NCBI GenBank assembly: GCA_035578905.1
Contig: JAQJVL010002743.1
Span: 19,062-83,061, forward strand
Origin: Stictocephala bisonia
Taxonomy: Eukaryota; Arthropoda; Insecta; Hemiptera; Membracidae
Direction of reading: 5' to 3'
DNA: 64,000 bases
In this document: in pieces, positions 27,501-38,954 of the stretch
Layout: every line of letters begins with the position of its first letter
Numbering within the stretch: the stretch's first letter is position 1
Position numbers and translations under genes: made by a program
The notes under the pieces: model-generated
The model's input: the letters and a program-made list of their open reading frames with translations, nothing else
What the model was told of the DNA's origin: nothing
Databases searched by the model: none

Positions 27501-28742
27501 TTATAAAGACCATTACTGTGTCCTGACGGATGTATATATTTTGGGTATGCTTGGTTTGGTTATTAGTGTTTATAAAGACCATTACTGTGTCCTGACGGAT
27601 GTATATATTTTGGGTATGCTTGGTTTGGTTATTAGTGTTTATAAAGACCATTACTGTGTCCTGACGGATGTATATATTTTGGGTATGCTTGGTTTGGTTA
27701 TTAGTGTTTATAAAGACCATTACTGTGTCCTGACGGATGTATATATTTTGGGTATGCTTGGTTTGGTTATTAGTGTTTATAAAGACCATTACTGTGTCCT
27801 GACGGATGTATATATTTTGGGTATGCTTGGTTTGGTTATTAGTGTTTATAAAGACCATTACTGTGTCCTGACGGATGTATATATTTTGGGTATGCTTGGT
27901 TTGGTTATTAGTGTTTATAAAGACCATTACTGTGTCCTGACGGATGTATATATTTTGGGTATGCTTGGTTTGGTTATTAGTGTTTATAAAGACCATTACT
28001 GTGTCCTGACGGATGTATATATTTTGGGTATGCTTGGTTTGGTTATTAGTGTTTATAAAGACCATTACTGTGTCCTGACGGATGTATATATTTTGGGTAT
28101 GCTTGGTTTGGTTATTAGTGTTTATAAAGACCATTACTGTGTCCTGACGGATGTATATATTTTGGGTATGCTTGGTTTGGTTATTAGTGTTTATAAAGAC
28201 CATTACTGTGTCCTGACGGATGTATATATTTTGGGTATGCTTGGTTTGGTTATTAGTGTTTATAAAGACCATTACTGTGTCCTGACGGATGTATATATTT
28301 TGGGTATGCTTGGTTTGGTTATTAGTGTTTATAAAGACCATTACTGTGTCCTGACGGATGTATATATTTTGGGTATGCTTGGTTTGGTTATTAGTGTTTA
28401 TAAAGACCATTACTGTGTCCTGACGGATGTATATATTTTGGGTATGCTTGGTTTGGTTATTAGTGTTTATAAAGACCATTACTGTGTCCTGACGGATGTA
28501 TATATTTTGGGTATGCTTGGTTTGGTTATTAGTGTTTATAAAGACCATTACTGTGTCCTGACGGATGTATATATTTTGGGTATGCTTGGTTTGGTTATTA
28601 GTGTTTATAAAGACCATTACTGTGTCCTGACGGATGTATATATTTTGGGTATGCTTGGTTTGGTTATTAGTGTTTATAAAGACCATTACTGTGTCCTGAC
28701 GGATGTATATATTTTGGGTATGCTTGGTTTGGTTATTAGTGT
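21551..28742. repeat. Satellite B, homogeneous core array
   Basis: More than 100 copies of the 69 bp monomer. From about 24,718 to 28,742, some 58 consecutive copies appear identical, so the plus-strand and minus-strand frames each run for over 1,350 codons. Earlier copies are interrupted by occasional 68 bp variants lacking one G (near 22,579, 23,889 and 24,715), which reset the frame. The plus-strand product would be a 23-residue hydrophobic repeat and the minus-strand product an Asn/Thr-rich one. I regard both as artefacts of a stop-free monomer. Confidence 0.95.
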
Positions 28743-28837
28743 TGCAGAAGGACAAATATTTACGAAAATTTATTATTTAGTAAATGCTACAAACTAAAAT
28801 ATTCGAAATTTATTTACAAGTAAGAAACGATACTTAC

Positions 28838-28892
28838 GGTATCTCGACGGTCACATTGATATCCGTACATCTTATGTAGTAACAATTTCCTT
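28838..28892 (-). CDS. SVWC gene, middle coding exon
   Basis: The minus-strand peptide reads EGNCYYIRCTDINVTVEIP and ends in two bases of a split codon, immediately followed by a consensus GTAAGTATCG donor. Joined to the exon at 13,545-13,698, it gives C-x4-C-x10-C-x10-C-x13-CC-x4-C, the expected SVWC spacing. The reading phase is preserved at both ends. The acceptor is taken as the AG of CCTCCAG, which puts two bases of a split codon first, in phase with the candidate exon at 39,121-39,205. An upstream extension is possible as far as an in-frame TAA near 28,925. The exon is surrounded by satellite B on both sides. Confidence 0.7.
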
Positions 28893-28924
28893 CTGGAGGT
28901 TTAAAATTTCTTACCAGCTTGGGT

Positions 28925-29270
28925 TTTAATACGTGTTATAACAAACTTCAGTTTCCTGACGTGACTGGTAATCATAATTTTAGTATCTTGTGGTTTATAT
29001 TTATCAAGGACCTTTAACGAAAACTGACGGGTAAATATATTGGGTAGCCATTTTGGTTATTATTATTTAAAGACCAATTAAACTGTGTTAGGAAAAAGAA
29101 ATTATTATTGGTCACCCTTGGTTTTTGTATTAATCGTACTAAGCCATCTTCCCCCAAAATGTTCCTTACCTTAAAAAACATTTGGCATCTTTTTTATTAA
29201 TGAAAAGACCATACTAAGGTCCATTGAATGTAAATCATTATTATTTCACTGACAGGGATTTCCCAATGTT
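28925..29270. repeat. Decayed satellite B remnants
   Basis: Degenerate pieces such as TTTCCTGACGTGACTGG, TATCTTGTGGTTTATATTTAT and GACGGGTAAATATATTGGGTA keep the order of the 69 bp monomer with many changes. They show that the array once extended beyond the SVWC exon. Confidence 0.5.
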
Positions 29271-29414
29271 ATAAAAAAAAACTATAAAAATTTTGAAAAA
29301 AAAAAATATTTTAAAAATTTTTTTTTTTTTTAAAAAAAAAAAAAAATTTCCCTTTTGGGATTGACCCCCATTGGGAATCCCCCATTAAACAAAATTTTTT
29401 AATTTAAAAAAATT
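29271..29414. other. A/T homopolymer stretch between satellite families
   Basis: Long A and T runs with no gene or recognisable element. The sequence marks the boundary between satellite B and satellite C and may be of low consensus quality. Confidence 0.5.
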
Positions 29415-30530
29415 GTTTCTCGTATGGACAGTCGCCTATAAACATATTTATATTATAAAAGAAAATATCCATTATAATCGAGGTCACCTTGTCAATGACA
29501 CATCAGGTGAGGTAACATTATCGTGCTGGACCTGGCCATCTCTCCACAACAAGGTTTAAGTTACCTACGAATTGACATTGGCCAATAAACATAATTATTA
29601 TGTATAAGAAAACTTCCATTATACTCAAGGTCACCTTGTGAACGACACATCAGGTGAGGTAACATTATCGTACTGGACCCGGCCATCTCTCCTCAACAAA
29701 GTGTACATCACCTACGAATAGACATTGGCCAATAAATATAATTATTATGAATAAGAAGAGTTCCATTATACTCAAGGTCACCTTGTCAATAACACATCAG
29801 GTGAGGTAACATTATAGTACTGGCCCTAGCTATCACTCCACAACAAAGTTTCAGTTACCTACGAATAGACATTGGCCAATAATCATAATTATTATGTATA
29901 AGAAGAGTTCCATTATACTCAAGGTCACCTTGTGAACGACACATCAGGTGAGGTAACATTATCATACTGGACTCGGCCATCTCTCCTGAACAAAGTGTAC
30001 TTTACCTACATATAGACATTGGCCAATAAACATAATTATTATGAATAAGAAAAGTTCCATTATATTCAAGGTCACCTTGTCAACGTCATTATCGTACTAG
30101 ACAGGGCCATCTCTCCTCAACAAAGTGTACATAACCTACGTATAGACATTGGCCAATAAACATAATTATTATGAATAAGAAAAGATCCATTATACTCAAG
30201 GTCACCTTGTCAATGATAAATCAGGCGAGATATCATTATCGTACTGGACAGGGCCATCTCTCCTCAACAAAGTGTACATAACCTACGTATAGACATTGGC
30301 CAATAAACATAATTATTATGAATAAGAAAAGATCCATTATATTCAAGGTCACCTTGTCAACGTCATTATCGTACTAGACAGGGCCATCTCTCCTCAACAA
30401 AGTGTACATAACCTAAGTATAGACATTGGCCAATAAACATAATTATTATGAATAAGAAAAGATCCATTATATTCCAGGTCACCTTGTCAACGTCATTATC
30501 TTACTGGATAGGGCCATTTCTCCTCAACAA
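29415..30530. repeat. Satellite C: about 147 bp tandem repeat
   Basis: About eight copies of a monomer near 147 bp, each with GACATTGGCCAATAAACATA, a TCAAGGTCACCTTGTCAA segment, CATCAGGTGAGGTAACATTA and GGCCATCTCTCCTCAACAAA. Some copies lack about 16 bp (CTTGTCAACGTCATTATCG joined directly). The GGTCACC/GGTGACC-type motif and the CCAAT-like box recur in each copy. Confidence 0.9.
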
Positions 30531-33297
30531 AGTGTAAGATCAGGTGAGGTAACATTATCATACTGGGCAGGGCCATCTCTCCTCAACAAAGTGTAAGATC
30601 AGGTGAGGTAACATATCATACTGGACAGGGCCATCTCTCCTCAACAAAGTGTAAGATCAGGTGAGGTAACATTATCATACTGGACAGGGCCATCTCTGCC
30701 CAACAAAGTGTAAGATCAGGTGAGGTAACATTATCATACTGGACAGGGCCATCTTTCCTCAACAAAGTGTAAGATCAGATGAGGTAACATTATCATACTG
30801 GACAAGGCCATCTCTCCTCAACAAAGTGTAAGATCAGGTGAGGTAACATTATCATACTGGACAGGGCCATCTCTCCTCAACAAAGTGTAAGATCAGGTAA
30901 GGTAACATTATCATACTGGACAGGGCCATCTCTCCTCAACAAAGTGTAAGATCAGGTGAGGTAACATTATCATACTGAACAGGGCCATCTCTCCTCAACA
31001 AAGTGTAAGATCAGGTGAGGTAACATATCATACTGGACAGGGCCATCTCTGCTCAACAAAGTGTAAGATCAGGTGAGGTAACATTATTATACTGGACAGG
31101 GCCATCTCTGCCCAACAAAGTGTAAGATCAGGTGAGGTAACATTATCGTACTGGACCTGGCCATCTCTCCTCAACAAAGTGTAAGATCAGGTGAGGTAAC
31201 ATTATCATACTGGACAAGGCCATCTCTCCTCAACAAAGTGTAAGATCAGATGAGGTAACATTATCATACTGGACAGGGCCATCTTTCCTCAACAAAGTGT
31301 AAGATCAGATGAGGTAACATTATCATACTGGACAAGGCCATCTCTCATCAACAAAGTGTAAGATCAGGTGCGGTAACATTATCATACTGGACAGGGCCAT
31401 CTCTCCTCAACAAAGTGTAAGATCAGGTGAGGTAACATTATCATACTGGGCAGGGCCATCTCTCCTCAACAAAGTGTAAGATCAGGTGAGGTAACATATC
31501 ATACTGGACAGGGCCATCTCTCCTCAACAAAGTGTAAGATCAGGTGAGGTAACATTATCATACTGGACAGGGCCATCTCTCCTCAACAAAGTGTAAGATC
31601 AGGTGAGGTAACATTATCATATTGGACAGGGCCATCTCTCCTCAACAAAGTGTAAGATCAGGTGAGGTAACATTATCATACTGGACAGGGCCATCTCTCC
31701 TCAACAAAGTGTAAGATCAGGTGAGGTAACATTATCATACTGGACAGGGCCATCTCTGCCCAACAAAGTGTAAGATCAGGTGAGGTAACATTATCGTACT
31801 GGACCTGGCCATCTCTCCTCAACAAAGTGTAAGATCAGGTGAGGTAACATTATCATACTGGACAGGGCCATCTCTCCTCAACAAAGTGTAAGATCAGGTG
31901 AGGTAACATTATCATACTGGACAGGGCCATCTTTCCTCAACAAAGTGTAAGATCAGATGAGGTAACATTATCATACTGGACAAGGCCATCTCTCCTCAAC
32001 AAAGTGTAAGATCAGGTGAGGTAACATTATCATACTGGACAAGGCCATCTCTTCTCAACAAAGTGTAAGATCAGGTGAGGTAACATTATCATACTGGACA
32101 GGGCCATCTCTCCTCAACAAAGTGTAAGATCAGGTGAGGTAACATTATCATACTGGACAGGGCCATCTCTCCTCAACAAAGTGTAAGATCAGGTGAGGTA
32201 ACATTATCATACTGAACAGGGCCATCTCTCCTCAACAAAGTGTAAGATCAGGTGAGGTAACATATCATACTGGACAGGGCCATCTCTGCTCAACAAAGTG
32301 TAAGATCAGGTGAGGTAACATTATCATACTGGACAGGGCCATCTCTGCCCAACAAAGTGTAAGATCAGGTGAGGTAACATTATCGTACTGGACCTGGCCA
32401 TCTCTCCTCAACAAAGTGTAAGATCAGGTGAGATAACATTATCATACTAGACAGGGCCATCTCTCCTCAACAAAGTGTAAGATCAGGTGAGGTAACATTA
32501 TCATACTGGACAAGGCCATCTCTCCTCAACAAAGTGTAAGATCAGATGAGGTAACATTATCATACTGGACAGGGCCATCTCTCCTCAACAAAGTGTAAGA
32601 TCAGGTGAGGTAACATTATCATATTGGACAGGGCCATCTCTCCTCAACAAAGTGTAAGATCAGGTGAGGTAACATTATCATACTGGACAGGGCCATCTCT
32701 CCTCAACAAAGTGTAAGATCAGGTGAGGTAACATTATCATACTGGACAGGGCCATCTCTGCCCAACAAAGTGTAAGATCAGGTGAGGTAACATTATCGTA
32801 CTGGACCTGGCCATCTCTCCTCAACAAAGTGTAAGATCAGGTGAGGTAACATTATCATACTGGACAGGGCCATCTCTCCTCAACAAAGTGTAAGATCAGG
32901 TGAGGTAACATTATCATACTGGACAGGGCCATCTTTCCTCAACAAAGTGTAAGATCAGATGAGGTAACATTATAATACTGGACAAGGCCATCTCTCCTCA
33001 ACAAAGTGTAAGATCAGGTGAGGTAACATTATCATACTGGACAGGGCCATCTCTCCTCAACAAAGTGTAAGATCAGGTGAGGTAACATTATCATACTGGA
33101 CAGGGCCATCTCTCTTCAACAAAATGTAAGATCAGGTGAGGTAACATTATCATACTGGACAGGGCCATCTCTCCTCAACAAAGTGTAAGATCAGGTGAGG
33201 TAACATATCATACTGGACAGGGCCATCTCTGCTCAACAAAGTGTAAGATCAGGTGAGGTAACATTATCGTACTGGACCTGGATATCTCTCCTCAACA
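30531..33297. repeat. Satellite C-derived 59 bp tandem repeat
   Basis: About 47 copies of a 59 bp unit (AGATCAGGTGAGGTAACATT, ATCATACTGGACAGGGCC, ATCTCTCCTCAACAAAGTGT). This equals one section of the 147 bp monomer with the rest deleted. Variants such as CTCTGCCCAAC followed by CGTACTGGACCTGG recur at about 31,110, 31,750, 32,340 and 32,757, indicating multi-unit duplications. Confidence 0.95.
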
Positions 33298-33579
33298 AGG
33301 TTTAGAAATCATTATTTTAAGGTTAGTATAATTTTTTATTTTTAATATAATTTTATTTTTAAATCAACAAAGATTGGAAAATACTTCGAAGTTGTCCTAG
33401 ATACAGTTGTTACAAATTAGACATAGACCCGAGCGTCTGCTCCTGCAGTTTATAGGAATATTCTGTATTGTTAATCGTGGGAAGAGAAAAATAAAGTTGA
33501 TAGTGTTTTAAAGTGATATAATTTATCTTGCGAGACCTCCATTGTGGATATATAGACAAGGAAAATCACAACGAGGAGG
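33298..33579. other. Unique AT-rich spacer between satellites
   Basis: No gene can be supported. On the minus strand a pyrimidine-rich tract followed by AG (near 33,470) looks like a splice acceptor, but the sequence after it does not give an SVWC-like exon. The short minus-strand frame entering the 49 bp repeat has no recognisable content. Confidence 0.35.
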
Positions 33580-33996
33580 GTAGTGCAGCACATTGTCCTA
33601 CTGGAGCCGGCCATCTCGCCAACACAGAGTAGTGCAGCACATTGTCCTACTGGAGCCGGCCATCTCGCCAACACAGGGTAGTGCAGCACATTGTCCTACT
33701 GGAGCCGGCCATCTCGCCAACACAGAGTAGTGCAGCACATTGTCCTACTGGAGCCGGCCATCTCGCCAACACAGAGTAGTGCAGCACATTGTCCTATTGG
33801 AGCCGGCCATCTCGCCAACACAGAGTAGTGCAGCACATTGTCCTACTGGAGCCGGCCATCTCGCCAACACAGAGTAGTGCAGCACATTGTCCTACTGGAG
33901 CCGGCCATCTCGCCAACACAGAGTAGTGCAGCACATTGTCCTACTGGAGCCGGCCATCTCGCCAACACAGGCTAGTGCAGCACATTGTCCTATTGT
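33580..33996. repeat. Satellite D: 49 bp tandem repeat related to satellite C
   Basis: Eight and a half copies of a 49 bp unit (GTAGTGCAGCACATTGTCC, ACTGGAGCCGGCCATCTCGC, CAACACAGA). Aligned with the 59 bp unit it shares ACATT-TC-TACTGGA, GGCCATCTC and CAACA-AG-GTA, so it is a shortened, GC-richer relative. Copies are nearly identical. Confidence 0.9.
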
Positions 33997-34599
33997 GTAA
34001 GTCCACTTCGTCTAAACTTATTGGTCTATAAAATGATCGGTCAAATTTCTTTAGCTGTCTCCGAAACTCTAAAGAATGATATTAAAGGAAAGTATTAAAG
34101 GAGGTATTAAACAGTAATTTTAGTAATCAATGAAGTATTTTTTAAACACTTAAGTCTAAGTAAGGGTATGATGTAAAACATTAAAACACAAAGAAGAAAG
34201 AATCCAATAGTGCGTTGAATGTGTCTAGAATAGTTATTTCTCCAGTTTTCCATGAGATGGAAAGGCCAGCACCTTGTTCGTTCCCCCTCGTTCCCCCCAA
34301 ATTTCTTAAGAATAAACGTATCATTTTAAATACACGTGAATAAAAGTGCACACAATTTTTAAACTACTTATAATTTTCTACTGAGGCTTTTTCGCTCCGT
34401 CCATAAGAAAGCGACTTCTGTTTTATTTTTCTCTGTGATTATAACAGAGGTTAAGTTATAATAAGGAGCTGCCGATACTGATATAAGCCTTTCTTTAATT
34501 CCAAATAGCCGAATACATACGTTTTTTGGTAGTTATTGCTATAGAAAATACTTGGTTTGGGGTCAGCTATAGCAATTTTACCAAAAGATCTGTTATAGA
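33997..34599. other. Unique sequence without identified gene
   Basis: AT-rich sequence with one short C-rich run near 34,285. No coding, RNA or transposon signal was recognised. Confidence 0.4.
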
Positions 34600-35060
34600 T
34601 AAGAACATTCCTATTATACTCAAGATCGCCATGCAACCCATACATTTGCTGAGGTAACTGGAGCAGGCCATTCCCCGCCAAGTGTAATTACCATGGGATA
34701 GACATTGGCATATGAACAGATTTGTTGTAAATAAGGAAAATTGCATTAACCTCAAGGCCACATTGCCCTCACACATCAGGTGAAGTAACTTTGTCCTTTT
34801 GCTGTTGGCCAGTTATCTAGTATGTCTTGCCAACGACTAGATAATTTGCCTGCGTAAATATTTATTATAATTGAAGAAAGTCGTGTTATTCCAAGGACAC
34901 CGAGCCACATACATGAGGTATATTGTCCTACAGCGTCTAGTCATCTCCAAGCCTAGACCTTTGCCTGCATACAGATCTATTATGTTCAAAGAAATTCACA
35001 TTTTACTGAAGTTCCCATTGCCACATACACTTTTGGTGAGTTGGATATGTGTTGCCAACC
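34600..35060. repeat. Decayed satellite C monomers (array edge)
   Basis: Three or so diverged units keep the monomer order: CTCAAGATCGCC, GAGGTAACTGGAGC, GGCCATTCCCCGCC, ATAGACATTGGC, then CTCAAGGCCACATTG, CATCAGGTGAAGTAAC and so on to about 35,060. Divergence is far higher than in the central array. This is the usual age gradient from satellite core to edge. Confidence 0.6.
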
Positions 35061-37694
35061 TGGATTGCCATTATTAGTTATGAGATCTGCCTCTCCTATT
35101 TTACAACAAAGAAGAAAAGATTGTGGGTTATTCAGAACATAAGTAAATTGAATTTTTACATTTCCGTTCATAAATTAGACTACAGCAAAACAAAAAGCAA
35201 TTTTGTTTTCTTGTGCCGGCTAAATGACAATAACTGTTATTTTCATACTTAGGCAATGTTTTGTGTCATACAGAATTTCATTTACTAATAAATACTTGCA
35301 CAAGTAAAACTGTAAAATGTTTCCGTATAAGTCTAGTATTTAAAATATCAGTTATATTTTACCAGTTATAATACAAACTTACAAATATTTTTGTAAGAAA
35401 TATAACTTTTGCTTGTATTACTAAACAACGTTGTCATCGTAATATACAGGGTGTCCCGTAAGTACTGACCAAAATTTCACGAGGTTATACTACAGATCAA
35501 AACAAACTATTTTCATTATATAATGTATAGTCCCATCTTGCTTAATTTTCTGTCTATCTGTCTGTATGTGTTTTTTATAAAATAATTTATATCTTCAAAA
35601 TAGTTTGAGATATCAAATTGACACTTTGTATGTACACTAACTTACCTTATTAGTGTACATTTAAAATAAAAGTTTAAAAATTATATCTTGTACATAAACA
35701 AAATGGCGGCCATTTAAAATTTTCAAAACCTAATAACTTTAAAACTAGTGATGTTATAGAAAAATGACAAGACACATACAAAATAGCTCCTTTCAATGCA
35801 AGAATTTTGGTACCAGTTTTATTTTTCTACAGTAAGTTGTTACAGAAATAAGTAAGACTTCTCAAGGAAAAGTCTGTTTTATTTGAAAACAAATTGGAAT
35901 TTTGAATAAAACAAAGACATTTACTTGAGAAATCTTACTTATTTCTGTAACAACTTACTGTATAAAATAAAACTGGCACCAAAATTATTGTATTAAAAGG
36001 AGCTATTTTGTATGTGTCTTGTCATTTTTCTATAACATCACTAGTTTTAAAGTTATTAGGCTTTGAAAAATTTTTAATGGCCACCATTTTGTTTATGTAA
36101 ATGATATAATTTTGAAACTTTTATTTTAGATGTATACTAATAAGGTAAGTAAATGTACAAAGTTTCAACTTGATATCTCAAACCATTTTGAAGATATAAA
36201 TTATTTTCTAAAAAACACACTCAGACAGACAGAAAACTAAGCAAGATGGGACTATCTATATATATATAAGCCAACTACCACTCACTCACTCACTCACTGA
36301 CTAAACACGAAATCTCAAAAACCACCGAACGGATTCGTATAAAACTTGGTACGTAGCTTCCTCTAGGGTAGTAGGTGCTCGCTAAGAAACGGTTTCAAAA
36401 AATTCAATCAGGTTCGCGACCAAACCGCGAAAAACGTGACTTTTAAATTTATGTATTTTTTGTGAACCTACAAATCACATTGCAACAAAACTTGGTACCA
36501 AGCTTCCCTTTAGGTCTTAGATGAACTCTAGAAAAAAGTTTTCACAAAGTTCGGGTCATTTCAGCACTATAAAGAACTAGCAGAAAGTACCCGTGCTTCG
36601 CTACGGATTATGATTAAGGAACGGATTCGAATGCAAATTGGTATGTAGCTTTCTCTGGAGTTGTAGGTGCTCTCTGAGAAACTGTTTCAAAAAATTAAAT
36701 CGGGTTCTCGACCAAACCGCGTAAAACGCGACGTTTAATTTTCGAATTTTCTGAACTTAAACATTAGATTAAAAGAAAATTTGGTGCTAAACTTCCTTTT
36801 AGGTCTAAGATGAATTCTGGGACGTTTTTTTCTGAACTTACAAAGCAGATCGCAACTAAAATTGGTGCTAAGCTTTCTTTTAGGTCTTAAATGAACTGTA
36901 ATAAAAATTTTACAACAAGTTTGGTTCTGCTCGGCACTATAACTCTTTATACTTTGCATAAGTGCTTATAAAAAAAAAACATTTCAATCACGTTTCAAAC
37001 CAAACAGCAAAAAACTCGATACTTGACGATTGTTGTATATTTTCTAAACCTAGACAACAGATCACAAATAAACTTGATACTATGATTCTTCGGCTGATTG
37101 TAAATTAGCGATAGCAGTCTTGGCTGTTCACTAGAAGGCCGGTTCTTATCAGTTGACCTCTGCCCTCCCTCCCACTCCCCGCACCTCACCAGCACCGCAC
37201 CGCAGTACGGCTCGGCTCATATCAGTCCAGTACACGCTTTTGACCTGAACACTGCTTTGCTGTTTGTTCAGTTCTGTCCATTGCTTATTGCTTCCGAATA
37301 CTACCTACTTTTTATTAAATATTTTCTTTTGCCCCACTATTTGCTACCATAGTATTCGATTGCCTCACATCCTTTCATACCATCATTTTTTTACCTTTTT
37401 TCATGTCATAACTCTGACATTCTTAATAGTTCTCCTGGTTCAAACTTGATACAGTTGACATAACTCTGTAGTTACAACTCCGGCCACTCCACTTTGGGTA
37501 GGGTGTTCCCTTACTACATGAGTTTATATTGGTATTTTATTCTGTTAACTATTTGCTTCTTTTACTTACTGCTTGCTTCAATTCTAGATCTTCTACTTGG
37601 GTTTGAACCTTTTCACTTCATCTTCTTCTTCTAAAATACAAAGCTAAATTTTTCTTTATTCATCTTAATACTTTTTCTGAACAGTTGCACGACA

Positions 37695-38753
37695 ATGGTT
37701 ATTGAAACATTCGATATTGATGGTGTGGCAGTACCTCACCATGTCATAAAGATCACTGGGGACGGGGCTTGCCTTTTCTCCTCTTTATCTTATCTGGTCC
37801 ACTGTACAGCTTCACTAACACTCCGAGTGCGCGCTGACATTGTGCGTCACGTGTCCAACAACTGGCGCAGACTTAAGCCTTACACCTTGACCATAAATAA
37901 AGTCCCTTACAGAACTAAACGTCAGTACATCGCCGACATGTCACAGCCTTACTTCTATGGAACCTTTTGTGAGCTCATGGTTGCAGCAGAGGTCTTTCCT
38001 TATAAGTTCGAGCTCTTTCGTGACAGAAAACTCTTAGCCTGTTATGGGGATGAGGTTCAGGATATAAAAAGACTTAAGTTCTCTGGTGATGACATGGCAG
38101 GGCACTTTGACGTTCTTATACCTTGCGAACAACCTTATGTACCAAATTATTTTCAAAACAGTCTACATACCTCAAAATCTTATGCCTCAACATTAAAATC
38201 CCAACCTGGTTTTTCTGAATCTATGCCCACCGACCCTATTACATCCAAACCTGGCCCATCTTCCCTTTGTGTCTATGAACCTGTTGCAGTCCAACCAGGC
38301 TCTTCTCAGCCCATCCTATCAAACCTTGAAACTCCCTTAGACATGAGTTCGGACGAATCAATCGTAACAGTGATCACACCTCAAAAATCTAGAGGTAGAA
38401 AACTAAGGGAAAGATTCACTGATTCCATCCGAAAAAAGCAGGTTAGGGAGTCTGTTGCTAAAAATACGGAGAGCCACCCTGAAATGCATAGAAAGGCTGT
38501 TAAAAAATATGCCGAGAGCCACCCTGAAGTGCACAGGGGGGCTGTTCAAAAATATGCCGAGAGCCACACAGAAGTAAACAGAAGGGCTGTTCAAAAATAT
38601 GCCGAGAGCCACCCAGAAGTAAACAGAAGGGCTGTTAAAAAATATACCGAGAACAACCCCGAGATTACAAGTGGATTCGAGTGCTCACAAGGGACGTTAC
38701 AATACTCCTACCACTATCGAAGTTGCTGTCTTGATTGTAGGCCAGGTGTTTGA
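37695..38753 (+). CDS. Helitron-encoded OTU-type cysteine protease with 15-residue repeats
   Basis: A 352-codon ORF starting at an ATG. Residues about 18-145 form an OTU domain. The catalytic loop is GDGACLFSSL, with Asp23 and the Cys26 nucleophile. The C-terminal GHFDVLIP supplies His137. OTU proteins remove ubiquitin-like modifiers, and several insect Helitrons carry one upstream of or fused to Rep; its role in transposition is unknown. A Pro/Ser-rich linker follows, then from about residue 262 four copies of a 15-residue basic unit of the type KYAESHPEVNRRAVQ. After the repeats the frame leaves the Helitron protein: Rep-like sequence continues in another frame at 38,671. The last 25-30 residues here are probably out-of-frame. 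Confidence 0.75.
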   Translation: MVIETFDIDGVAVPHHVIKITGDGACLFSSLSYLVHCTASLTLRVRADIVRHVSNNWRRLKPYTLTINKVPYRTKRQYIADMSQPYFYGTFCELMVAAEVFPYKFELFRDRKLLACYGDEVQDIKRLKFSGDDMAGHFDVLIPCEQPYVPNYFQNSLHTSKSYASTLKSQPGFSESMPTDPITSKPGPSSLCVYEPVAVQPGSSQPILSNLETPLDMSSDESIVTVITPQKSRGRKLRERFTDSIRKKQVRESVAKNTESHPEMHRKAVKKYAESHPEVHRGAVQKYAESHTEVNRRAVQKYAESHPEVNRRAVKKYTENNPEITSGFECSQGTLQYSYHYRSCCLDCRPGV

Positions 38754-38954
38754 AAAGCGAGACATTGTGCTATACAGTAGGGAAGACAAACTGATAAGAA
38801 CCAGTGAGCTACATCGAGCGTATGATTCTCTTCAGTATCCTCTCATGTTCTGCCGTGGTGAAGATGGCTATTGTATCAACATCCCTCAGCGTGACCCAAA
38901 CACCAAGACAGCACTTAAGAAAACTGTGTCTGCAGCTGATTTCTACGGATATAA
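38671..38954 (+). pseudogene. Helitron Rep fragment, N-terminal conserved region only
   Basis: The frame opens in the tail of the OTU ORF and reads NTPTTIEVAVLIVG, then RDIVLYSR, LQYPLMFCRGEDGY and a DFYG segment. This resembles the conserved block just before the rolling-circle replication domain of animal Helitron proteins. It is in a different frame from the OTU-repeat protein, and sequence expected between them seems missing, so an internal deletion or lost intron is likely. It ends where the foldback transposon resumes. The HUH nickase and helicase domains are absent, so this copy could not transpose on its own. Confidence 0.65.

Larger units (their letters stand above)
36255..38954 (+). 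mobile_element. Truncated OTU-type Helitron inside the foldback element
   Basis: The right arm of the foldback is continuous except for 2,700 bp starting TCTATATATATATAAG. Removing it restores the inverted match exactly, with an A on the left and a T on the right. This is the A^T target and 5' TC end of a Helitron. The internal sequence GTACCCGTGCTTCGCTACGG near 36,590 is of a kind widespread in insect Helitrons. Three diverged copies of a roughly 270-bp segment (ACGGATTCG ... GACCAAACCGCG) occupy 36,320-37,110. The element carries an OTU gene and the start of a Rep ORF, then stops abruptly inside Rep with no CTRR end or terminal hairpin. Confidence 0.75.

Noticed and set aside
24685..28797. 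Giant ORFs of about 1,356-1,359 codons on both strands
   Set aside because: They arise from a 69 bp stop-free repeat whose length is a multiple of three. Diverged copies carry 68 bp variants that break the frames, so there is no sign of selection for coding.
33440..33500. Pyrimidine tract plus AG as acceptor for a missing SVWC exon
   Set aside because: The following sequence gives no open frame with both the right phase and a donor, and lacks the expected cysteine pattern.
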